A stretch of DNA of 64,000 bases from the NCBI GenBank assembly GCA_032622095.1, contig CP136068.1:131755989-131819988 (forward strand), in the 5' to 3' direction. The notes beneath the pieces were generated by a model. It was not told the DNA's origin and searched no databases. It saw nothing but the letters and a program-made list of their open reading frames with translations. The DNA comes from Siphonodentalium dalli. Its lineage: Eukaryota > Mollusca > Scaphopoda > Gadilida > Siphonodentaliidae. Position numbers and translations under genes: made by a program. Positions 1 through 10,681 of the stretch are shown here, one piece after another (position 1 is the stretch's first letter; each line of letters opens with the position of its first letter).

Positions 1-45
1 ATTCATCTCGAGTCGAAGGAAGCTAAAATGCCAAATACAGGACTA

Positions 46-197
46 CAGTAATGCCTGAAGTTTATGACCCTTTAACCACAGCAGAATTATGGGAAATTTT
101 TCAGGATTTAGTCAGAAATATGGCTTGTTGCCATTCATCGGAAAGCTCTCCTATAATTCGGCTGTGGTTTAGAGGTCGGTTATTTGGGACATCACTG
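46..197. mobile_element. Tc1/mariner-like MITE (family A), internally deleted
   Basis: Flanked by TA. Starts CAGTAATGCCTGAAG, ends in a degraded CACTG. Shares the CCACAGCAGAATTATGGG and GGATTTAGTCAGAAATATGG blocks of family A. The right arm is shortened. Confidence 0.75.
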
Positions 198-1274
198 CAC
201 CATGCATGCAGCATGATTGCACAGGCCTTTAGCAGGGTTTCCGCTTGTGGGGCAGAGGGTCCCATTTAGGTTCGCTTTCTCCCAGCCCAAATTTTCTCTT
301 GCAAAGGCCAAGCATATTACGTAGTGTTGAAACGATTAGTCAAGTATCTACCATCGATGCTGATAGCTCCCACTGTCGACTCTGTATTTTGCCGTTGAAT
401 AGCGGAATATTGAATATACTTCCACAATAAGAGTCAAAAGACTATAATGTAGGTACCGTACATGTATATCGCTAGACAAAGTATTCTTGGCGGTCTTGTA
501 CATGACATGTTGATCAAACACTTGCTGCGGATGTGACAGTGTTAAATTAAAAACTCAACGCAGTTAGTATGTTCAAAATGTAGCACATAAGTCGTGCACC
601 AATCATGAGATAACTGGGTCACCAGGTGTTTCTAGTTCCATTACGGTGAAATTGACATTTGGGACTCACTTATCAAAATCACGAGATTAAATACTTCCAG
701 TTTAGTAGAATGCGAAAAAGCTGATACTCTAATGGTGTGATACTACATTGATTTTCACAATGACATTGCTTCTTCCTATATTCTCTGTCACTCATAGAAA
801 TTCCCAGTTATGAGTTTCTTGCGTGCTAATTTTCACCTACGGAATTTTGGAAGTTGAACATTGAGTGTAGCTTTAATAACCACAAATAACATCAACCGGT
901 ATGCTGCACTACTGACAGTTATCAAGACACTGGAAAAATACCTAAAATTCTTACATCAAGTACTGCCATGAGTGCCATCAATATACTAGTAGGTACAGTC
1001 AGTATCAAAACTTGTGGGTCATCAACAAGTTCCATCTCAAAAATATGTGAAACAGGTGTGTTATGAACTTTAGCTAGGACTACAGGCAGGACCGAAACAC
1101 CAAAATCCAATCATTCACATTGAAGCATAAAAATGGGCGGAATCGTGCTGTGTGATCCAGGGATGTGATAAAAATATATTGAGAGGGGGGGGGGAAATCT
1201 CATCAATCAGCCAACTATGCCGTTCTGATTTCAATTACAAAAACTTAAAGTCATATTATGCACTTGTTCGGGTG
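198..1274. other. No feature found
   Basis: AT-rich sequence; short frames only, none with a recognisable motif. A G run lies at 1187-1194. Confidence 0.6.
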
Positions 1275-1491
1275 CGTGAAGTAATCGACTCCTTAACCAC
1301 AGCAGTATAATGGGTAACTTTTCAGGATTTAGTCGGAAATATGGCTTCAGTTGCCATTCATCGGAGAGCTCTCCCCGATGCTCCCACTGAGAGCTTTCCA
1401 ATGAATGGCAACAAGCCATATTTCCGACTAAATCCTGAAAAGTTACCCATAATTCTGCTGTGGTTAAGGAGTCATTATTTAGGGATTACTG
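1275..1491. mobile_element. Family A MITE
   Basis: Near-palindromic: ATCGACTCCTTAACCACAGC on the left is mirrored by CTGTGGTTAAGGAGTC on the right. The left terminus is degraded; the right end is GGGATTACTG followed by TA. Confidence 0.8.
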
Positions 1492-1789
1492 TATTTGACT
1501 GTCCTCCTACAGGATTAAGAATAACTGGGGGTGGGGTAAATTTTTGTGCTGGGGACCTGTGTACATTTATGTGCATAAATATCTTCCTTCACACGAGAAG
1601 CCTTCAGCAATATTTTGCTCCCTCTAAATCAGACATTTATTGACTTGTCCTAATGGTAACATCAATCATGAGGTTTATTGCTCGACAGATCTCTAGCCTT
1701 TGAGAGTGCACTCAGGGTGAATATTCAGGTTGATTTATTAACAAGCTTAACCCCATTCGGCCTCCTAAAATAGATTCTCCATATTTTTA

Positions 1790-1860
1790 TTACCTCACTC
1801 GTATTTAAATTTGTACAGTACTATTTTTCACACACATATAAAACTCAATGAGAAATAGTA
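1790..1860. mobile_element. Lone end of the 21600-22262 family
   Basis: TTACCTCACTCGTATTTAAA followed by TTTGTACAGTACTATTTTTC. Confidence 0.5.
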
Positions 1861-1974
1861 TGCCCCAAAAAAGTTTGGCGTGACCCTTAAAAATATAAGA
1901 GTGTTTGGGTACAAAGTTGTATGTTCCATACCCCAGAGTGTCCATACCAATTCAATTCAATTCAATTTAATATA

Positions 1975-2295
1975 CTTTTACACCAAATATGGTCAAGTGT
2001 ATACATACATAATATAGAAACATAATTTATAACAGTGTATTGAAAGAACATGTATTCATAAGACACAGTATGTTGTACATAATATTGTAGTTATATATAT
2101 TTATATATATTTGTATTGATTTTGGTATTTTTTTTGTCTTATTGGGAGTTTGCATTCGTCTGGTCGCGTATTCTGTCTAGCAGTTGGTCACTAGGTTGCC
2201 ATTTTCCCTTTTTGGCAAGTCCGTGGTAGACAAAATGGGCAATTGCTTTTAATACTTTTGGTTGTGAGCATGTCATTATTTGTTTAACCCCTGTA
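1975..2295 (-). pseudogene. LINE 3'-end fragment (C-terminus, 3' UTR, simple tail)
   Basis: On the minus strand a frame reads MTCSQPKVLKAIAHFVYHGL and ends RIRDQTNANSQ then stop (2290 down to 2147), followed by ~170 bp and an (AATTG)n-like tail at 1951-1972. The layout of short C-terminus, 3' UTR and simple-repeat tail suits a non-LTR element. Clade not identified. Confidence 0.5.
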
Positions 2296-2335
2296 ACTAA
2301 AAATTATATGATGATTATTATGAAGTCAACGGCCT

Positions 2336-2867
2336 ACTCTCATGTCGGGAATAAACGTGCATGCATGCATGTTTATTAAATTTCAGAAGATTTTCCTCCC
2401 TGCACAAGGCTTATTCCAGTCTGCACGTTTATTTAATTTTGTGTATTGTAATACTAGTAGTAATTTTGGAAGACAGGTCTTGACAGGCCGATATTGTTTT
2501 TTCCTCCAACAAATCTTGATCGAGTGTTGTTTATAAAATCCTGTATTAAGTGTCAATTTTTGATATACTAGTAATATTGTTGACCGGGAGTCCCATGTTG
2601 GGTGGGAATTTAATTACTGGTACCGGTATATACATGTACATGTAAGAAGCAGTAATACCACAGTAGTTCTAGACTACTGGTACCACCTTGAAACAGTACC
2701 TCTGTTTTCAAAAGCATATTAGGACTAGTATGTACTATTATCCACCCCACTCTATTTGGTCAGATAACCATTCAACGCAACTGGTAAAGTGCAAGCCTGT
2801 ATTTCGATGAAAATATCCACCCTGCACTTATATGCCAGACTGCACTTTTATTCCAGACACAAGAGTA
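2336..2867. mobile_element. Modular TIR element (family M), copy 1
   Basis: Ends TACTCTCATGTCGGGAATAA and (complemented) TACTCTTGTGTCTGGAATAA. The interior repeats AATAAACGTGCAGACTGGA and TGCAGGGAGGAAAA modules in inverted order, each resembling the termini. Confidence 0.6.
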
Positions 2868-3018
2868 CATGCATTTACATGGCCACTGATTACTTCCACA
2901 TATCGTTCTATTTCATATCAATGATGCCCTCATGCCCATATCTATTTTAATTTAGGCCACTATTATTCATATCTTTGTTTACACACTCCCTACCCATTAT
3001 AAAAAGTTAGGGTAGGTA

Positions 3019-3450
3019 AAAGCCTTGAAATAGTCTGTCTGTCATTTGCAGGATGAGGTCCCCCGAGGATTAACTTAGTAAAACTATCCTGCGTGGCAGG
3101 CTAGCATCACCAAGTTCACCCCCTGGGAACCTCATTCTGCTAAGGCTGTTATGTGAGACCTAGGATCAGATTGAAGTTCCCCAGTTGATGTTTGTGATGT
3201 TCACCCAATAGTGACCTCAATTATGAATTTTAACTTAGAACTGCAAATTGGCGAATATAGAAACTGAACAGAAGGGAAAAAGTAACTAAAAACAATGTAA
3301 ATTTGAGACCATAGATACTTCCCAGAAGAAGAGGCTTTAGCAGAATGAGGTACATGTACCCTGAGGGTGAATTTAGAAATGCTAGCCTCACTAAATTCAC
3401 CCTCCAGGGACATCATTCTGCAAATGACAGGCACACTATTTCAAGGTTTG
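3019..3450. mobile_element. hAT-like non-autonomous element (family B), full length
   Basis: The termini AAAGCCTTGAAATAG / CTATTTCAAGGTTTG are flanked by the exact 8-bp duplication GGTAGGTA (3011-3018, 3451-3458). Each end carries a ~120-bp palindromic block with GAATGAGGTCCCC and its complement. Eight-base duplications and CA(A/G)G-type ends are hAT hallmarks. Confidence 0.88.
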
Positions 3451-3649
3451 GGTAGGTACATATAGGTCATCCCATGTGCAGCCCACATTTATTGGTGAAA
3501 TGTTTGAAATGAATATAATTTCATCTCCACAATACAACGGTTTACTTAAACTTTTTTGACTTTCTTTTTTCTTTATCATTCTATTGACTGCTCAGCAAAA
3601 AGTACACACCTCCAAGTTAAGTTATTGTCATTGACACTTTGTGACTTTC

Positions 3650-3750
3650 ATTGTGTTTGTTGTTGATTATGTATCCTGAACACCCCTCCAAATAAATAAT
3701 TGACCATTCCAATATACCCTACAGTTATACATGAACATTTAAATGGGTGG
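3650..3750. mobile_element. TTAA subfamily fragment
   Basis: CACCCCTCCAAATAAATAAT and TGACCATTCCAATATACCC match the subfamily interior. No termini. Confidence 0.45.
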
Positions 3751-4191
3751 GATAATCCATTTAGTAAAGATACATGTAAGGTTAATTAGGCTGATCATTT
3801 TTCCAGTGGGGTTTTTTTTCTTGTGGAGGTAGGGAGGGGACAAACATGTTTCATTATTTTTGGCATTATTATTGGACCAAGAATAGTACATATACATATG
3901 TACTGGTAGCAATACTGATACCCAGATAATTAACAGTTAACTTTTTCAAACTACAGGTACATTTATGCATTGGGATGGTATCTCTACCTTTAGGCACAAT
4001 TAAGAACGCTTATGGTATGGCAATTCAATTTTTTTAATCTTTTGTAGTCGCTAAACTTACAAAAATTTCACAATTCAAACTAATTTTTCCCCCAATGACA
4101 GGGTACGATAATCCCTGGATTTGTTGTTCAAACGGGACAGGAAATCTTTAGAGCTGCAAATAAGTGTTCTGGGAATGCTCCCGGTTTCTTA

Positions 4192-4453
4192 CAGTAATGC
4201 CCAAAGTAATTGACCACTTAACCACAGCAGAATTATGGGTAATTTTTCAGGATTTAGTTGGAAATATGGCTTGTTGTCATTCATCGGAAAGCTCTCGCTG
4301 AGAGCTTTCCGATGAATGGTAACAAGCCATATTTCCGACTAAATCGCTGAGAGCTTTCCGATGAATGGCAACAAGCCATATTTCTGACTAAATCCAGAAA
4401 AATTACCCATAATTCTGCTATGGTTAAGTGGTCAATTACTTTGGGCATTACTG
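4192..4453. mobile_element. Family A MITE with internal duplication
   Basis: Perfect ends CAGTAATGCCCAAAGTAAT and ATTACTTTGGGCATTACTG flanked by TA. The central GAGAGCTTTCCGATGAATGG block occurs twice in tandem (about 4300-4378), making the copy ~50 bp longer than others. Confidence 0.9.
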
Positions 4454-5016
4454 TATACCAATACCCTATATGTGTCAAATAACAGAATAACAGTACAGGG
4501 TAGAACTGCTTTGGAATTTTCATTCTCGACATGGCCAAAGTTACATATCAGTATGAATTTTACAAACTATTCCACTCTGTACTAACACTGGCTATTATCC
4601 CTATAGATATAAAAGTGTAGTGGTACGCAGTCAGTGACATGGCTAGATAAGCCCTTGAAATAGTTATTTTTCTTCTATGGCATTGCTTTAGAATTGAATG
4701 ACATTCTATAGGGCTTCTACTGCTTTTTCTATGGCATTGCAATTTGCTGCAACTAATTTCGAGAGCTGCAAGATGGCCTCCGTCGAAATTCCCAAGTCCT
4801 AGAAATTCCATTCTCATCCTCCCCTAGATCGGAATTTTCCAACTCATATCCAAGCTTTCGTACTGTTGGAAATTTCTAACCTGACACCCCCCCCCCCACC
4901 CCCTGCAGTTGTAATTTTCTAAGCAACCTCATTTCAGTAAAAAAAAACTGGCAGACAGTAAGAAACAAACCAATTTTGTCTGAAAACGATAAATTCCACA
5001 CCAACATTAAATCATT

Positions 5017-5448
5017 AAAGCCCCACTTAATTTTCGAATGCCCAGATAACATTATTCCATATTATATACCACTTGGAAGAGGAACCAAAAAAATATACAT
5101 TCCACCAGAATACGAAGCAGCTGTGGCCAAGGACTGTCCAACAAGTGATAGAGATTCATTCCAAGACTTCCCAGCTTGTCAACCCAGAATGCATCAGAAT
5201 TCAAACTAAGAGATACCGGTAGAGTTATTCCCCTTCCATTGAGTATAATAGACTTTATAGTACAGTCTGGATCAAAATTAAATACAGGACACACCTTGGT
5301 ACCTCGACAAAAACAACATGTTCCCAGTGTATTCGACCGGATCAGTTAATAATACAATGTTTTGGAGCTTCCTCTTTCAAATGGTACATAACATGGAATA
5401 TCTTGTATATAATGTGATCTGCTGATTCGAAAATTAAGTGGGCCTTTA
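5017..5448. mobile_element. ~430-bp TIR element
   Basis: AAAGCCCCACTTAATTTTCG at the left is mirrored by CGAAAATTAAGTGGGCCTTT at the right. Similarity continues inward ~90 bp (CCACTTGGAAGAGGAACC versus the complement CCATTTGAAAGAGGAAGC). No coding frame. Confidence 0.75.
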
Positions 5449-5529
5449 AATATATATACAAGTTGGAAAATCAAACTATCAGAACAAGTTTAACCTGTAT
5501 AGATGTGAATATGAATTTTCCATAAACTA

Positions 5530-5687
5530 CAGTAATGCTCTAAATAATCGACTCCTTAACCACAGTAGAATTATGGGTAACCTTTCAGGATTTAGTCGGA
5601 AATATGGCTTGTTGCCATTCATCGGAAAGCTCTCAATTACCCATAATTTTGCTGTGGTTAAGGAGTCGATTATTTAGAGCATTACCG
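5530..5687. mobile_element. Family A MITE
   Basis: Ends CAGTAATGCTCTAAATAAT / ATTATTTAGAGCATTACCG, TA on each side. Part of the right arm is deleted. Confidence 0.9.
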
Positions 5688-5694
5688 TATAAGT

Positions 5695-6091
5695 ACTCTT
5701 GGGGTCCAAATAAGCATACTGTGCGGAATAAGAGTACAGGGTCGACAATTCTGCTAAATCTAATAAGAGTACGGGGCAGAATAAGAGTACAGGGTGGCAA
5801 ATTACAACATGGAAGCAAGTATATCTGAAATACTATAAGGTTAATCATATATATTTCTCATATTGTACACTGTTTATTGTCAGGAGTTACCAAACAAACT
5901 TTCAGCAACATGTTTGTACTATCTTTTCCTGGTCTGATTAAAGGCTTCAGCAATTCTGATAGGCCTACATGTATAGTATAAATTTCTTGACAATCCTGCT
6001 TTTAAAATAAACATACGGACCCAAATAAGGACCATACAGGACGGCAACTTTAATAAGCATATGGGTATGCTTATTTGGATCCCAAGAGTAA
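5695..6091. mobile_element. Family M element, copy 2
   Basis: TACTCTTGGGGTCCAAATAA on the left, complement of the right end TACTCTTGGGATCCAAATAA. Internal modules read AATAAGAGTACAGGG and GGACCCAAATAAGGACCATA. Confidence 0.7.
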
Positions 6092-6714
6092 CAACCCTCA
6101 AAACTAGACTAGTGTCACTCGGTGGGCCTGAAAGTTCTTTGTGTTTTCCAATTCATCGACATTCCAGACATGACCAGACATATATTACCTCATCATTCCA
6201 TTACTTACTCCCCATGACAGGCGAAATTTTTGAATATTTGATTCAAAACAAAATCTGTACATATACGGGTATACTTTGGTTTCGACAAATTATTCTGGTG
6301 TATTACCATACTGATTATGTGACAGGTCTACCTGTATATGGTCTAGACTTACAATAAGCATGATTCTATGTCTTGTCAGTCCGAAACTACGGTACATTTT
6401 ACTTTGTTACATCGACTAAAGAGTTATTTTCAGAACTAAATGTAATTCTGAATCAAAACAAAGTTGCATAATGTCTTCATTGGCGCAGAAGCATTGCAGT
6501 CTTCAAATTGTTCTTTGTGGACACTGCGATACTGCAGGTTATAACCATACTAGTATCTTTAACATAATAATGTGATATCTCTTTTTTTAAATCTGACAAG
6601 AATCAGAATCATGATTCTTATGTTATGTAGTTTGATTCTCGTAAAAAGCAGCAGAGAAATGCTATATTTTGATTCTCACAAATTTTTTATACATACATGC
6701 ATGTACAGGTACAT

Positions 6715-7250
6715 GTAAATGCACACTGTGCATTTATGTGTACATAAACGCACACCAGTCTCAGTCGGCTCGAGATTGAAATGTCGCTGTCTGCTTCAAT
6801 TCAAAACTATTTTTCTTCAGAAGTTCTGAATGGTCCTACTAAACAACAAACACAAACCAACATAAACAAACACAATAGTACACAAGTCCAAAAAGCAGAA
6901 TAGAAGGGTGAAATTTGTTTTGTGGGTGCCTGGATGTTCATTCTATGTGTATGTGGTATTATTTCCATCTTTGATGACTTTTTTTTTAGTTATTAGCGTC
7001 ATTTTAACATTTAGCACAAGGATAAAATTGATTATTGGTCACATATTGATCTTAGTATTAAATAGGGGCCGAAAGAACTGCATGGTTGTTTGATCGATTA
7101 AGAGAAGAACACAAACTTACAAATATGATCAACACCTATGCATTTATGTAGAAAACACTATAACAATGACCCCCGTCACGTGATATTACGTGAGACTGGT
7201 GCATTTATGTATATAGGAATGCACACGGTGTGAATCTATGTATAAAACGT
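6715..7250. mobile_element. 'ATGCACAC' TIR element (family C), copy 1
   Basis: Left end holds AATGCACACTGTGCATTTAT and CACACCAGTCTCAGTCGG. The right end carries the inverted GAGACTGGTGCATTTATGTA and GAATGCACACGGTG. ~540 bp, no coding frame. Confidence 0.6.
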
Positions 7251-9287
7251 TAGACAATGACCCCATTAGCAATACTACATGTATCTCTTGATTGGATGAA
7301 GTGCGATCACAAGTCACGAGTATTTTGACAATTGTCTGGCAATCTACTAGTACATGTCAATATCACCTGGGTGGTAGACTGATAGTCTTCAAACTATTAC
7401 CTACCTGTTGATGTCACAGCAGGATAGGATAACTTTATTCACAATATACACAGGTATGTACAATGTATATAGCAAACATATCAACAATACATGTACATGT
7501 AAATACAGGTATGTTGTACATATATTGCTCGGAGATAACATACTAGTACATGTAGCCCTGCCAGGCTGTCTTCCTGCCGTCCGTGATTTGCGTTGCATTT
7601 CCAACCGTGTTGTAAACAGCTGAGGACCGCTTTAAAAGGGATACTTATTTTGAGAATATTAATGTTGGACACATTAAAATTCTAAATAGCAACAACAACT
7701 TTGTCAACAACATCTACAGGTAAATAGCTTTGAAAAGCTGTTTGTAAGCTATTAAATTATCAAATAATAGTAGTCAAATACTGAAATAGAAAACAATTAA
7801 AATTTTTGTGCAGAGTGCAGATTAAAATTCAGGGCAGGCAGAGAGGTTGGCTTTTATTGCAATATGCTAGGGGAACACTCCGACGTTTCGTACTCAGATG
7901 GCATTAATTTTTGTACCTCGCTCAAGTTTCACGGATTTGCAAACTTGATTCTTGAAGTTGAATATATTTGTTGTTCTATATAATTATTTATATTTTAATG
8001 ATGCCATTTTTTATTCCTTTTTGCGAATACAAAACAATTCGATTCCGTAGATTTAATTTTTTCAAAATATATTCCATCAAATTGGAATTAAGTTATTCCC
8101 ATAGTACGGCTGAACGGGTCACTCTCACCAAAAAAAGTGCTGAAGAGTAGGCTATTAAAACAGGATTTGAAAATGTGCTGAGGCCAAAAAATTTGTTTTT
8201 ATTTGTTTCCTATTACGGTGCCAAAAAATTCCAGGTAGGTAGGTCAGGGTAGGTAGGGATTTTTTTGTTTTGGTAATATTTTTTTATTTTTTTCCCGAAC
8301 AGTTAAGAAGTACATTAATGCTTACTCTTTATACTTGTGTTAAGGCTGTCCATGTATATTGCAAGTAAACAGTTAATGTAGCACAATAATATGATAAGTA
8401 TTGTCAATGTGAACAAACAAATGCCACACAGGCACTCAATTATGCAGCTCTCTTGTAATTATTCTCTCAGTTTAGATTGTGGTGGCACATCTTTCTCAGA
8501 GCACAATATTGACATATCAATAGGCCCAAGACATACACCATAATAGGTATTTTCTATTACTTTATAATAACATAACTTGTATGATATTAATTCAAACCTC
8601 ACTTAAATATTTGGTCATACACCTCAGGACCTAAGACACATATCTCACATGTGCCTCAGACACATTGCACAGGGTGTAAATGTTCCTCAGTCACCCCTCA
8701 ACTGCACTGAAATATAAAGTCCCACACCACACTGAAAATGGTACCACAGGCCACACCTTGACTGAGGTACCACACCTCGGCATTCAGATTGGCATATGCA
8801 TGCTTGTAAGTTTGATACACCCAAACAAACCAGTAGATAATTTCATGTGCTTTTTAGTGCCCATCCCAGAAGGGTGTTTGATATGGTAGACATGCAGTCA
8901 TCTTTATACTGTCTGTAATACTCTGTATACATACTAGTAACTATGCATGAACACTATGAATCCTTGATTGACTGGGGAGAGGAACTTTAAATTCTGATAT
9001 AGAAAGTCTTCTACATGCATATTGCTCTCTAACAGATAAGACTTCTTCCCACAAGACATGGGAGTTGAACAAACAAGATTACCACAGGCAGGTTTTAAAG
9101 ACTGCAGATTTATTGGTGAGATTGGGATTCATCTGCAACCACAAATGGACATGTATTTTATAATAGAAGTAAATTGTTTTTGAAAATTCCATCTAAAATT
9201 ATTGCTGCTTAATATATATTTAATGATTTTGATGTGTTTACATGCCAATTACATGCATTAAACAAAATACAAAAAATTTGGTTGAAT
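7251..9287. other. No gene found
   Basis: AT-rich, with ACATGTACATGTAA-type simple motifs (7489-7502) and no coding or paired-repeat signal that I can support. Confidence 0.55.
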
Positions 9288-9400
9288 TTATTTTATTTGG
9301 GTTGAAATTTGAAAAAAAAAGTCCAGGTCGGCCCAATTTCGGCAGGTCGGTAGGGTAACCGGAAACACAGATGTTTTTTTTTTTTGCCTGAAGGGCACAC
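9288..9400. repeat. Possible dispersed repeat with A/T runs
   Basis: AAAAAAAAAGTCCAGGTCGG and GTCGGTAGGGTAACCGGAAA followed by a T run. A similar GGTAGGTAGGTCAGGGTAGG with T runs occurs at 8233-8285. Nature unknown. Confidence 0.3.
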
Positions 9401-9894
9401 GGGGTTTGAAATGTCGTTCTAAATGACGTTTAGTTTTCGTATCTGCAATGATTTCTGTTAGAGAATAATTGTTTACATTCCAATGAACATTAAAATTAAC
9501 TGAAAACAACTGCTAATGGGCACCAGCCTTTCAGAAACACAGTTTAAGTAACGATGTTAGTGGCGATCACAAACCCTGTGTACCCTTCAGCACATTTTCA
9601 AACCCTGTGTACCAACGATCACTATTATTTGGAATTGAGACATAGAGTGAAATTGCCATCACTATTATTAATTTCAGCCTAAATCCCCACACATCACTAT
9701 TATTAGGCCATCACGATTATTAGGCACCTGAGACTGAGAGCTAGTAGTACCGGTACATTATATTTGTGATAATTGCCAACCGCACTGACAGTGACACTGA
9801 CGGAGTCATCGTCGTAACATTTTATACATATGTAGCGGTCGCGTTGTAAATATAGAAGGCCGATGACTTCTCTGATCGAGAGGTCTGGGTCTCT

Positions 9895-10020
9895 TGGTCA
9901 CGGTCGTTAGACGCTTTGTGTGATCACCGAAGTTAAGCAACGTCGAGCCGGGTTAGTACTAGTACTTGGATGGGTGACCGGCTTGTGATTCCGGGTGCTG
10001 CTAACTTTCGGTGCGACTCC
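9895..10020 (+). pseudogene. 5S rRNA-like sequence (pseudogene or 5S-derived SINE head)
   Basis: AAGTTAAGCAACGTCGAGCC (9930-9949) matches the 5S box A region and TTGGATGGGTGACC (9966-9979) matches box C, with CCGGGTGCTG afterwards. The expected GGTTAGTACTTGG is interrupted by a 5-6 base duplication (AGTACTAGTACT). The 5' third is diverged and there is no T-run terminator, so it is not a working 5S gene. ~600 bp upstream of the BARD1 ATG. Confidence 0.7.
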
Positions 10021-10059
10021 CGCACTTCTCTCTCTCGTTCTGTTACACATAAATCATTA

Positions 10060-10245
10060 AATGCACACCATATGACTTTTTATGTATACATAATTGTCAT
10101 AAATGCACACAAGTCTCAGTCAGCGTGAGATTGAAATGTTGCCGTAAATATAATTGATCATTGGTCACTGGTGTGCATTAATGTATACATGAATGCACAC
10201 GATGTGCATCTATGTATAAAACGTTACGACAACGACCCCATCAGG
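10060..10245. mobile_element. Family C, short copy upstream of BARD1
   Basis: AAATGCACACAAGTCTCAGTC and GGTGTGCATTAATGTATACA match the ends of 6715-7250, together with the downstream CTATGTATAAAACGTTA. Confidence 0.6.
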
Positions 10246-10524
10246 CATCACTGCATCAGCGAGACTGTCAGTGAGACAGTCGTTTCAAGACTGGAGTCGA
10301 TGAGTCGTGCAGATGGAAAATTGCATCTGTTGATTTACCTTTTTCTGGCATATTTCATAGTTATTCTAATGAATTAATATACGAACTTGGGTAGTGTGTA
10401 TTTCTTTTATAGTGTAGAAAACAATACTCCGAGGAAATCAGTAATGAATGAATTATTTTGTGACGTTTGAGTGAATTGAAACAGAAAATTTCACCAGCCT
10501 CCTCTTCCTGTTTTCGACATTTTG

Positions 10525-10613
10525 AAATTTGCATTATGGGAAATTTTGGAACACTTCCGCATTTTTTGGAGCGGGAAATTTGAGAATATTTTTCTCAATT
10601 ATTTCGTCGGAAA
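10525..10613 (+). promoter_or_regulatory. BARD1 proximal promoter / 5' UTR motif cluster
   Basis: Three motifs fall within 90 bp upstream of the ATG. GCATTATGGGA at 10531-10541 resembles the ZNF143/THAP11 core (reverse complement TCCCATAATGC). CACTTCCGC at 10552-10560 is an ETS-type site. GCGGGAAA at 10571-10578 is a perfect E2F core (TTTCCCGC on the other strand). E2F and ETS control is typical of S-phase and DNA-repair genes. The transcription start cannot be read from sequence. Confidence 0.5.
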
Positions 10614-10681
10614 ATGACCGCGTTTTGTAAAACAAAATCAGCCCTTATTGATCTGCTAGGCCATTTGAATTGTTCAATTTG
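10614..10681 (+). CDS. BARD1: BARD1 coding exon 1 (N-terminus, first RING cysteines)
   Basis: The first Met follows an in-frame TGA at 10581-10583 with no other ATG between, and has A at -3 (ggaaaATG), so this start is well supported. It encodes residues 1-22 plus two bases (TG) of Cys23. SALIDLLGHLNCSIC aligns with human AALDRLEKLLRCSRC: the amphipathic helix that packs against BRCA1, then zinc ligands Cys20 and Cys23. The N-terminus is about 30 residues shorter than in human. The donor is TG|GTATGT. The human first coding exon also ends within this CxxC motif. Confidence 0.88.

Noticed and set aside
9895-10020. A functional 5S rRNA gene
   Set aside because: A duplication between boxes A and C, a diverged 5' third and no T-run terminator.
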